From Ktedonobacteraceae bacterium (GTDB lineage Bacteria; Chloroflexota; Ktedonobacteria; Ktedonobacterales; Ktedonobacteraceae), in assembly GCA_017354095.1 (NCBI GenBank), contig JAFMRP010000168.1, forward strand, positions 1 through 8,335: DNA of 8,335 nt. Direction: 5' to 3'. The translations under genes were made by a program, and so were the position numbers. Shown in pieces: positions 1-5,975 of the stretch (positions are counted from its first letter, which is position 1; every line of letters starts with the position of its first letter). The notes beneath the pieces were generated by a model. It worked only from the letters and a program-made list of their open reading frames with translations, was not told the DNA's origin and ran no database searches.

Positions 1-138
1 AGAGGCCCACCGTTTCTGGCGGAATACCAAGGGTCTTCCTTTCCGACCGCCTGACCGCAGGGAGACGCGCCAGCGGCGTTGGTGGTCGGAATACAGAGGG
101 TAGCCGGGCTCGCTGGCACAGACGAAGGGAGAGAGACC

Positions 139-1284
139 GTGAAAATACTGGTGATCGGGGGCGGCATTGGCGGCCTGGCAGTGGCCCTGGCCCTGGCTCG
201 CACAGGTCAGCAGGTAACCGTATACGAACGAACATCAGAGATCAAAGAAGTTGGCGCCGGCCTGACGGTGTGGCCGAACGCGGTTCGCGTTTTGCAACAG
301 CTTGGCCTGACAGAGGTACTGCCCTCGCTCGGCATGCCAGCTCACTATCGCACTATCCGCACCTGGCAAGGAAAGACGTTATCGCGCATCCACGTCGATG
401 ATATCTCCGGCAGCCCCATCCAGGTTATGCATCGCGCGGATCTGCAGGGCGCGCTCTTGCGAGCGGTCGAAGCTGCGGGAGTCCCGGTCGAACTGGGAAA
501 GCAGTGTAATGGCTTTACTCAGGATGCCGGCGGGGTTGAGGCGTCTTTCGCGGATGGCACAACGGCAAAGGGCGACCTGCTGATCGGTGCCGATGGCATT
601 CGCTCCATCGTTCGCCAGCAGCTCTTCGGTCCCCCTCGTATCCACTATGCAGGCTACTCCTCCTGGCGAGGCATTGCTTCGCTCAACAGGGATCTCATCC
701 CGTTCGGCATTTCGAGCGAGACATGGGGCATCGGCCGGCGTATCGGCCTCATCCCGCTAAAAGATGAGCGTGTCTACTGGTTTGTGGCCAGAACGGTCCC
801 CGAACGAGATGGCAAAGACGAAGCGCCGGAGAAGCGCAAACAACGCGTCCAGGCGCTCTTCCGCGGCTGGCATGATCCCATCGAGCAGGTTCTAGAGGCG
901 ACCGAGGCCTCTATGATTATACACGCGGATGTATATGCCATTGCCCCGCTGACGAGGTGGAGCGAGGGACGAGTGGTGCTGGTCGGCGATGCCGCGCATG
1001 CTATGGCCCCCAATATGGGGCAGGGAGGATGCCAGGCTATCGAAGACGCTCCAGTCCTGGCCGAGTGCCTGCAGGCACACGCAACAGATATCCCAACGGC
1101 GCTTCGTGCCTATGAAATGAAGCGGATACCGCGCGTGAAACGCGTTGCTGATCGCTCCGAATGGATTGGCTGGCTGTCTCAGGTCAATAATCCATTCTGG
1201 TATGGATTGCGCAATGTGCTGGTCAATGCCCTCTATACCACCGCCCTGACCAGAGAACTGACCTGGCTCCTGCAGAGCTCATAG
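139..1284 (+). CDS. FAD-dependent monooxygenase (UbiH/PHBH-fold, group A flavoprotein)
   Basis: Likely NAD(P)H- and FAD-dependent hydroxylase or epoxidase of a small aromatic or unsaturated substrate, cytoplasmic, 381 aa, a normal length for the family. Seen: N-terminal Rossmann dinucleotide fold with GGGIGG (GxGxxG, residues 7-12) and the ribose-binding E30 ending the second strand. The DG motif GDLLIGADGIR (145-155) and the GD motif GDAAHAMAPNMGQGG (283-297) that binds the FAD pyrophosphate are both present. The stretch EVGAGLTVWPNAVRVLQQLG and the HYAGYSSWRGIA segment recall FAD-dependent urate hydroxylase (HpxO) and zeaxanthin-epoxidase-like proteins, but the substrate cannot be read from the sequence. 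Start: an upstream in-frame TTG at 79 gives 20 more residues without family features, whereas GTG 139 follows AAGGGAG at a spacing of about 7 nt and begins exactly at the Rossmann strand. It stands alone; no neighbour in the window suggests its pathway. Family call is sure, specific reaction is not. Confidence 0.93.
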   Translation: MKILVIGGGIGGLAVALALARTGQQVTVYERTSEIKEVGAGLTVWPNAVRVLQQLGLTEVLPSLGMPAHYRTIRTWQGKTLSRIHVDDISGSPIQVMHRADLQGALLRAVEAAGVPVELGKQCNGFTQDAGGVEASFADGTTAKGDLLIGADGIRSIVRQQLFGPPRIHYAGYSSWRGIASLNRDLIPFGISSETWGIGRRIGLIPLKDERVYWFVARTVPERDGKDEAPEKRKQRVQALFRGWHDPIEQVLEATEASMIIHADVYAIAPLTRWSEGRVVLVGDAAHAMAPNMGQGGCQAIEDAPVLAECLQAHATDIPTALRAYEMKRIPRVKRVADRSEWIGWLSQVNNPFWYGLRNVLVNALYTTALTRELTWLLQSS

Positions 1285-1308
1285 AGATGGCTGCTTAGCA
1301 GCCATCTC
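1284..1308. terminator. Perfect hairpin between convergent genes
   Basis: GAGATGGCTGC (1284-1294) and GCAGCCATCTC (1298-1308) are perfect 11-bp inverted repeats around a TTA loop. The first base is the last base of the monooxygenase stop codon, and the convergent kinase gene stops 23 bp beyond. Neither side carries a run of T, so this is not a canonical intrinsic terminator. It more likely acts as a bidirectional 3'-end barrier or RNA-stabilising stem. The structure is certain; its role is inferred from position. Confidence 0.6.
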
Positions 1309-1330
1309 CTCCGCATACCTTCCTTCCCGG

Positions 1331-3844
1331 CTACGTTTGCTCTTCCCCCTGGGAAGAACCAGCCCGATTCAGAGGGAGGGTGAACCAGAAATGCGAGCCC
1401 TCGCCGGGCGTGCTCTGCAGCCCCACCCTACCACCGTGCTGTTCGATAATGGTTTTGCAAATGTGTAAGCCCAGACCTAAACCAATACCATTTCCACTCA
1501 GTACATGCACACCTTTGACACGATAAAATCGTTCCCAGACACGTTGCTGCTCGTCTGGCGTTAAACCTACCCCCTCGTCGCTGACCGTTACGCATACGCT
1601 TTCCCCATCGGTTGTGACTGCCACTCCGACTGGCCTGTCGGACGATGAATACTTGAGGGCGTTCGTCAGATAGTTATTCACGACCTGCCCCAAGCGGTCT
1701 GCATCACCATACATGGCGATCTTCTCCGTGGACAGCTCCAGGTTGATGACTCGCCCCTCCGCCATCTGGCGCTGATCCTCGACAATCTCACATACAATCT
1801 GTCCCATGTCGCAGGGCTGCAGATGCAACTGAAGCTTGCCCGCTCGAATACGCGATACATCAATCAGGTCGCTCGCCAGGCGATCCTGCATCCTCACCTG
1901 CTGCTCCGCGCGCTCTATATACCGCTGCATCTTCTCCAGCAAACTGGACGATAGATCACTCTCTTCTAGAGCACGCTGGGACGACAGCTTGCGCAGTGCG
2001 CGTCGTGCTAACTGCATGCTGCCCCTCAAGACGGTAAGCGGCCCCTTGAGCTCATGACTGGCAATGCTCAGAAACTCGTTGAAGCGCTGATTGGTTTCCT
2101 GCAATGCCAGCGCCCTTGCCCGCGTTTCGGCCTGCTCTTGCAACAGGCGTTCGCGCTCGTATACCAGCCCGGTCAGCTTGGCGACAGCTTTTACCAGAGC
2201 ATCCTCTCCAGGTGTCAGTGTGGCGTCACGCTGGCGATACATCAGCATGAGTGCTCCCAGCAGGCGGTTCCCCAGAAACATCGGGGTCTCCACCAGCATC
2301 GGTGTGTCCGTTCCCACCTGTGGCTGCAGAGCGTGCATCACGACCTCGTTGTTGCGCAGATGACCAACATCAGCGTCCTGGGTAGAGTCAAAGAGATTCC
2401 TGACCTCCTGCCACCACGGAGACTCGTGCTCCTGTTCGGGGTCACACTCGGTAAGCAACTGCCACTTCACGGTTTCGTGCTCCATGGAGATCATCCCTAC
2501 GTCCTGGCATTGCAAGATGGTGGATATGAGATGCTTCAGACACTTACTAGCAGACTGTAGAGGAGATGACTGACTGGCAGGAGCGGAGAAGAATTCAAGC
2601 CCGTTTTCCGGCAGCCATGCCAGAGCCTCGGCCAGAGTTAGCAGGGAGTCGAGCGTTTCCTGCGTTTGTCTCGTCTGCAGATAACGTTCCGTCACGTCGC
2701 GAAATACGAGCACTCCGCCGTTGATCTGCCCCCGCTGATCAGCAATCGGCATACCTGATACGCTCAGGTATCTAATCTCGCCCAGTGTATTCACCCGCTG
2801 GATGTTGACAATCTGTGTGCCGATCAGGTGCTCCCCTTGCAGTACGCGCGTGATCGGCCAGTGCTCCACAGCAAGCGGTTGACCATGTTCATCCCGAACA
2901 AGTGCACTCTCTCCATGCCGCTCAAAGAGATACTGTAAACGGTCGTCTTGCGGGGAATCGATAGCTAAAAGACCACGCGCGGCAGTATTCGTCTGCAGCC
3001 GCCCATTTCGATCACAGACGAGTAAGCCATCACCTATGGTCTCGAAGATGGCCTCCAGTTCGTGAACGCGTCGATCAGCCTCGGCACGCGCCTGCCGCTC
3101 CTTACGCGCCAGCTCGGCCTGGACCTGCTCCGCCTCGCGCAAATGGGTGGTGAGCTCCTCGCGCTCGATGTGGGAAATCAGGAAGCGGGCCACAATTTGC
3201 ATCAGCTCCAGCTTCTCCGGCTGATCGGCGAGCGGTCGTGGACGAGCGTCCTGAGAACAGAGGGTTCCATAGACACGACCATCGCTGTAGATGAGTGGCA
3301 CCCCGATATAGGAACCAATGTTATATTCTTCGGTCGTGGCGAGCCCCTGGTAAAATGGGTAACGCCTGGCATCTTCGACGATAAGCGGTTGCTGGGTCTG
3401 CCAGACTGTCTGGCAATATGTTCTGCTGAGTGGCCCCTCTGATCCAATGGCCGGGAGAGACGTGCCTCGATTACGCACCGCCACAATCTTCAGCGTGTGC
3501 TGCTCTACACTCTTTTCATCGGCTGCGTCCTTCTTTTCCGCCTCATATACCCCGACTCGCCCGATGAAAAGTGTCTGGCTATCAAGGAACCGTCCGAGCA
3601 CGTCAAGCGCGACATTCATTGCTTCCTGAGAGGATTGAAAGCTCTGCGCGGTGATCTGCGCCACCTCACGCAGCATATGAGTACTGCCTCCCTCAGATGG
3701 CTCCTGGACGTTTGCCTGGATATGCCGTTCACTGGCGGACTCGTCTGAGATGGCCGGCTGCTCTTCTGATAACGCACTCAACGATTGCCCACGGACGAGC
3801 GGGTCCATCAGCCAGTGGACCCGCTCGAATGGCTCGTGTTCCAC
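1331..3844 (-). CDS. Soluble sensor histidine kinase, GAF-PAS-GAF-HisKA-HATPase_c
   Basis: Cytoplasmic two-component sensor kinase, 837 aa from the chosen start, with no membrane segment or signal peptide. Domains in order: short acidic N-terminus; GAF about 58-228 (IGSYIGVPL, GRVYGTLC); Glu/Arg-rich coiled coil about 228-262; PAS about 263-387 (FETIGDGLLVCDRNGRL to GVLVFRDVTER); a more divergent GAF about 400-568; a second coiled coil; HisKA with phospho-acceptor H597 in IASHELKGPL; HATPase_c with N-box NNYLTNALKYS (723-733), G1 DEGVG (756-760) and G2 GIGLGLGL (786-793). All catalytic motifs are intact. Start: the frame is open further up, to a GTG at 3925. GTG 3844 instead has AGGAG (3852-3856) at 7 nt, and the extra 27 residues of the longer form look non-domain. 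The gene follows the receiver gene by 143 bp on the same strand, its natural partner. The ligand of the GAF/PAS domains is unknown. Confidence 0.93.
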   Translation of the reverse strand: MEHEPFERVHWLMDPLVRGQSLSALSEEQPAISDESASERHIQANVQEPSEGGSTHMLREVAQITAQSFQSSQEAMNVALDVLGRFLDSQTLFIGRVGVYEAEKKDAADEKSVEQHTLKIVAVRNRGTSLPAIGSEGPLSRTYCQTVWQTQQPLIVEDARRYPFYQGLATTEEYNIGSYIGVPLIYSDGRVYGTLCSQDARPRPLADQPEKLELMQIVARFLISHIEREELTTHLREAEQVQAELARKERQARAEADRRVHELEAIFETIGDGLLVCDRNGRLQTNTAARGLLAIDSPQDDRLQYLFERHGESALVRDEHGQPLAVEHWPITRVLQGEHLIGTQIVNIQRVNTLGEIRYLSVSGMPIADQRGQINGGVLVFRDVTERYLQTRQTQETLDSLLTLAEALAWLPENGLEFFSAPASQSSPLQSASKCLKHLISTILQCQDVGMISMEHETVKWQLLTECDPEQEHESPWWQEVRNLFDSTQDADVGHLRNNEVVMHALQPQVGTDTPMLVETPMFLGNRLLGALMLMYRQRDATLTPGEDALVKAVAKLTGLVYERERLLQEQAETRARALALQETNQRFNEFLSIASHELKGPLTVLRGSMQLARRALRKLSSQRALEESDLSSSLLEKMQRYIERAEQQVRMQDRLASDLIDVSRIRAGKLQLHLQPCDMGQIVCEIVEDQRQMAEGRVINLELSTEKIAMYGDADRLGQVVNNYLTNALKYSSSDRPVGVAVTTDGESVCVTVSDEGVGLTPDEQQRVWERFYRVKGVHVLSGNGIGLGLGLHICKTIIEQHGGRVGLQSTPGEGSHFWFTLPLNRAGSSQGEEQT

Positions 3845-3906
3845 AATGGAGCTCCTTTTCTCCAGTATCTTCCCTGAAGAGTTTCGTTTCCAGTAGCTGC
3901 TATCAC

Positions 3907-3945
3907 TACACCACACTATTTTCACTACACTATTGCTGAATTCAG
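3907..3945 (-). promoter_or_regulatory. Tandem 14-bp repeats and 10-bp palindrome upstream of the kinase gene
   Basis: Two adjacent 14-bp units, TACACCACACTATT (3907-3920) and TTCACTACACTATT (3921-3934) on the plus strand, match at 12 of 14 positions. They are followed by the perfect palindrome CTGAATTCAG (3936-3945). They lie in the 143-bp gap between receiver and kinase, about 60-100 bp before the kinase start, where a protein-binding site would be expected. The longer kinase frame reads through the first unit and begins inside the second, which is another reason to prefer the internal start. Function is inferred only. Confidence 0.35.
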
Positions 3946-3987
3946 GATGTTTAGGACAAATCGGTCATGACTATAGGGGGGAGAGTA

Positions 3988-4362
3988 TCATATGGGATGT
4001 TCTACGCGGGCATATACGGAGCTCAGGAGCGCCTCCAGGTCAAAAGGCTTGATCAAACACTGGCGAATCCCTAGACTGGTGGCCTGCTGAAGTGCGCTGT
4101 AATCACCACTGAGTACAATAATGGAGTGCAGCCTTGCTTCTTCTCGTTGCCGTAATATCTGGATCAGTTGCAGACCGTTCATGCCTGGCATGGTCAGATC
4201 CAGCAAGATTACTTCATACATTGTTTGCTGATGAGTGATTTTGTCTAAAGCGATAAGCCCGTCACTCGCCGTATCCACAATGAATGTTTCACCCTCCAGC
4301 GCTTCTTGTAAAAGGGATCGTATCTCCTCATCATCATCCACCACGAGTATATGCTTGTTCAT
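3988..4362 (-). CDS. Single-domain response regulator (receiver only, CheY-like)
   Basis: Phospho-receiver of 124 aa without any output domain. Seen: acidic pocket D9/D10 in ILVVDDDEE, phosphorylation site D55 in VILLDLTMPGMNG, switch Ser S85 in IIVLSGD, and the conserved K105-P106 in CLIKPFD. All five signature positions are present, so it should be phosphorylatable. ATG 4362 is preceded by AGGA at 4 nt and GGGGA at about 8 nt. It is transcribed ahead of the histidine kinase gene on the same strand, so the two very probably form one unit. Lacking a DNA-binding domain, it must act through protein contacts or as a step in a phosphorelay. A near-consensus promoter lies about 170 bp upstream. 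The specific output is unknown. Confidence 0.95.
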   Translation of the reverse strand: MNKHILVVDDDEEIRSLLQEALEGETFIVDTASDGLIALDKITHQQTMYEVILLDLTMPGMNGLQLIQILRQREEARLHSIIVLSGDYSALQQATSLGIRQCLIKPFDLEALLSSVYARVEHPI

Positions 4363-4392
4363 CCGTTCCTGTCCCCTTCTGGAACTTCAACA

Positions 4393-4521
4393 TTACCCCG
4401 TCAAGAATGAGCATACCGCCGTTCCAAAAAAAGGGTTATCCCTAACCACCTTATGCACGTCCATGGATTGGTTCATCTGCGCCACGGTCAACACAGCAGT
4501 ACCTGCTCCTGCGTTGACCAA
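4393..4521 (-). CDS. Possible 42-codon small ORF in the receiver-gene leader
   Basis: A TTG-started reading frame of 42 codons begins about 13 nt after the predicted start of the receiver transcript and stops 30 nt before the receiver ATG. Its composition is protein-like, with a start similar to MVNAGAGTAVLTVAQ and an end in CSFLTG. The only ribosome-binding candidate is a weak AAGAAAAGA run immediately before the start; an internal ATG at codon 16 is an alternative start. It contains a short hairpin followed by seven T. I do not recognise the peptide. It could be a leader ORF or chance. Confidence 0.15.
   Translation of the reverse strand: MVNAGAGTAVLTVAQMNQSMDVHKVVRDNPFFGTAVCSFLTG
4426..4450 (-). 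terminator. Terminator-like hairpin with T7 in the receiver-gene leader
   Basis: On the minus strand GGTTA (4447-4443), loop GGGA and TAACC (4438-4434) form a 5-bp stem followed by C and seven T (4432-4426). With one bulged base the stem may extend by a few pairs to an AAGG run. This is short for an intrinsic terminator but correctly built. It sits between the promoter and the receiver start, so it could reduce or control readthrough. Confidence 0.3.
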
Positions 4522-4528
4522 TCTTTTC

Positions 4529-4543
4529 TTAGACAAAGTCTAA
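4529..4543. promoter_or_regulatory. Candidate Fur-family operator O1 (7-1-7)
   Basis: TTAGACAAAGTCTAA is a 15-bp near-palindrome with 7-1-7 geometry; the arms match at 6 of 7 positions. That geometry is typical of Fur, PerR and Zur boxes. It overlaps the -10/start region of the receiver promoter, where a bound repressor would block transcription. A related site lies at the Fur-family gene's own promoter. Assignment to that regulator is inference. Confidence 0.5.
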
Positions 4544-4570
4544 TATACGTGGTAATTTAGATAAAGTCAA
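4542..4570 (-). promoter_or_regulatory. Sigma-70-type promoter for the receiver/kinase unit
   Basis: On the minus strand TTGACT (4570-4565), a 17-bp spacer and TATATT (4547-4542) give 5/6 matches to both consensus hexamers at the ideal spacing. The start would fall near 4535, inside an inverted repeat (4529-4543), and leaves a leader of about 170 nt before the receiver ATG. The 4557-4571 motif covers the -35 side. Strong by inspection; not experimentally shown. Confidence 0.6.
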
Positions 4571-4571
4571 G
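4557..4571. promoter_or_regulatory. Candidate Fur-family operator O2 (degenerate)
   Basis: TTAGATAAAGTCAAG matches O1 at 12 of 15 positions but its own symmetry is poor (3 of 7). It covers the -35 element of the receiver promoter, so part of the match may come from the promoter sequence itself. A weak second site is possible. Confidence 0.3.
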
Positions 4572-4629
4572 GTAACAAATGAATGAAAGAGCTCTTCTTC
4601 CCTTGATCCTCGCTAAAAAACATGCTATA

Positions 4630-4644
4630 TTGGATATTGTCCAA
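4630..4644. promoter_or_regulatory. Candidate Fur-family autoregulatory operator O3 (7-1-7)
   Basis: TTGGATATTGTCCAA is a 15-bp inverted repeat with 7-1-7 geometry (arms match 6 of 7) and shares 10 of 15 bases with O1. It overlaps the likely -35 of the Fur-family gene about 40 bp before its start codon, the classic place for autorepression. Confidence 0.5.
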
Positions 4645-4657
4645 ATCATTATATAAA
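4630..4657 (+). promoter_or_regulatory. Likely promoter of the Fur-family gene
   Basis: TTGGAT (4630-4635), a 16-bp spacer and TATAAA (4652-4657) form a modest sigma-70-like promoter with a weak -35. The transcript would begin near 4664, about 20 nt before the start codon, leaving room only for the ribosome-binding site. The -35 is buried in candidate operator O3. Confidence 0.45.
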
Positions 4658-4682
4658 GATGAGACGGAGCGGGGAATAAACG

Positions 4683-5186
4683 GTGCTGATGAAGAGAACA
4701 AATGACCAGAAACAACCATCTTCGATGGATCAAAATAAAGCCGAGAAAAGCCCGGTCCAACGGCTGCGCGAGGCAAACCTGAAGGCAACACGCCCACGTC
4801 TGCTGATTTTGAGCCTGCTACATGAACTGAAAGGACACTATTCAGCGGATGAGCTGGCTGAAATACTACAAGAGCGCCAGACACCGCTGCCTCGCGCCTC
4901 CGTTTATAATTCCCTCGATGCCCTGCTAAACCGGGGATTGGTGATGATGGCAGACGTAGGCCCGGGCCGTGCACTCTACGAGGAAGGCTCCACCTGGCAT
5001 CACCACTTTGTCTGCATCGTTTGCGGCGATGTGGTCAATATCCCCTGTGTGAAAGGAGAAAAACCCTGCTTAACCCCAGAAAGCGTCCCGGGCGTCGTTG
5101 AGGAGGCACAGGTCATCTTCCGCGGCCGCTGCCACGACTGCCTATCAAAAGTCGAACCACACCAGGCCCTAACTCTGCATCCCTAA
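4683..5186 (+). CDS. Fur-family metalloregulator
   Basis: Dimeric DNA-binding repressor of the Fur/PerR/Zur family, 167 aa, slightly long because of a polar N-terminal extension of about 22 residues. Seen: winged-helix segment 30-100 with KATRPRLLIL, GHYSADEL and the recognition helix PRASVYNSLDAL; dimerisation domain with WHHHFVCIVCG and a C-terminal CHDC. The structural zinc site is complete: C111, C114, C150, C153. Aligned to B. subtilis PerR, the regulatory site is H52, E100 (PerR D85), H106, H108 and N119 (PerR D104, E. coli Fur E101). The fifth ligand is therefore changed to Asn. Two more cysteines, C122 and C129, sit in the following loop. Start GTG 4683 has GGGG at 8 nt; ATG 4689 is an alternative. 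Metal specificity is not decidable. It is divergent from the receiver gene and overlaps the exporter operon tail-to-tail by 18 bp. Confidence 0.93.
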   Translation: MLMKRTNDQKQPSSMDQNKAEKSPVQRLREANLKATRPRLLILSLLHELKGHYSADELAEILQERQTPLPRASVYNSLDALLNRGLVMMADVGPGRALYEEGSTWHHHFVCIVCGDVVNIPCVKGEKPCLTPESVPGVVEEAQVIFRGRCHDCLSKVEPHQALTLHP

Positions 5187-5972
5187 CAGATTCCCACTCT
5201 CGTAGCGCCTGGTGCCCAGCGCAAAGAGACCTACGGCCATACCCACGAGCAGAACGGTAAAACCCACCAGGCCGCCCAGCAGTAACCAGCTGAAGTGCCG
5301 CAGTAGTTGCAGCGGCACAAACGAGATAAAACCCGCCGGCAGCACGGTGAAAAGCGCGACACGTACAATCCCGTGGAAGATGTCCATCGGATAGGTGCTG
5401 AAAGAGATCAGCGCGCCAAACATCTGTTGGGTCATGCCTTCAGTATTCCCCAGGAAGAAGGCCAGTGAGCAAAGAATAACGATAAAAGCGGTGAATATAA
5501 ACGATACTAGAAAAACTAACACAACAAACAGCAGTATCTGCCATAACGATGGATGTACCAGCAGCAGAAACGCGCCAACAGCAAAAATGATGTCCCCCCA
5601 TGCGGGTGGATCAGTAGCTGCAATACAGACGTGCAGCAGGGCATAACGCGGCATGCCCAGGTAAGCATCCAGACCACCATTCATGACCAGCATCGCAATC
5701 TGGCGCGCGTTGCCAAAAACAGCGACACTGAGGCCAAAGCCACATGCCGTTACCGCCCAGAGGATCACAATGTCCGTTCCCTGCCAGCCGTTGGCCAGCG
5801 GAAATTGCCGGAAGTAGTTCCACCAGAAGAATAACCACAGGCAGTCATTGGCCGCCATCGCGATCACCTGCACCGTGAACGCCGAACGATATTCCATCGC
5901 CGCCAGGGTGTTCGCCTTTGCATACGCTAGTATCAGGCGCACCGTACTGGCACAGCGTTTCAGTACGAACAT
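5169..5972 (-). CDS. ABC-2 type exporter permease B (COG3694-like)
   Basis: Inner-membrane subunit of an uncharacterised ABC transporter, 267 aa. About six hydrophobic segments are seen: roughly 31-54, 68-87, 126-140, 143-172, 200-222 and 229-253. After the second segment comes the cytoplasmic motif MNGGLDAYLGMP (97-108), matching the GxLDxxLxxP signature typical of this permease family. The N-terminal pattern LAYAKANTLAAMEYRSAF is also characteristic of COG3694. ATG 5972 is preceded by GGAGG at about 7 nt; that Shine-Dalgarno lies at the 3' end of permease A, only 3 bp upstream, so translation is probably coupled. It is the last gene of the operon, and its final codons overlap the end of the Fur-family gene on the other strand. 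No terminator was seen after it. Family recognition is from memory; the transported substrate is unknown. Confidence 0.88.
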   Translation of the reverse strand: MFVLKRCASTVRLILAYAKANTLAAMEYRSAFTVQVIAMAANDCLWLFFWWNYFRQFPLANGWQGTDIVILWAVTACGFGLSVAVFGNARQIAMLVMNGGLDAYLGMPRYALLHVCIAATDPPAWGDIIFAVGAFLLLVHPSLWQILLFVVLVFLVSFIFTAFIVILCSLAFFLGNTEGMTQQMFGALISFSTYPMDIFHGIVRVALFTVLPAGFISFVPLQLLRHFSWLLLGGLVGFTVLLVGMAVGLFALGTRRYESGNLLGMQS

Positions 5973-5975
5973 ACC

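Noticed and set aside
1..54. Open frame from the window edge ending in TGA at 52-54 (could be the tail of an upstream gene).
   Set aside because: Only 17 codons are visible, another forward frame is also open here, and no motif supports it.
79..138. Longer monooxygenase start at TTG 79.
   Set aside because: The extra 20 residues precede the Rossmann strand, and GTG 139 has a clear Shine-Dalgarno.
2054..2560. 168-codon plus-strand frame opposite the kinase.
   Set aside because: It is antisense to the GAF domain with full family motifs on the other strand; no recognisable protein features.
3845..3925. Longer kinase start at GTG 3925.
   Set aside because: The internal GTG 3844 has AGGAG at 7 nt; the extension is low-complexity in origin and covers a tandem repeat.
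4567..4974. 135-codon minus-strand frame across the Fur-family gene start.
   Set aside because: Antisense to the winged-helix region and covers the promoter region; no family features.
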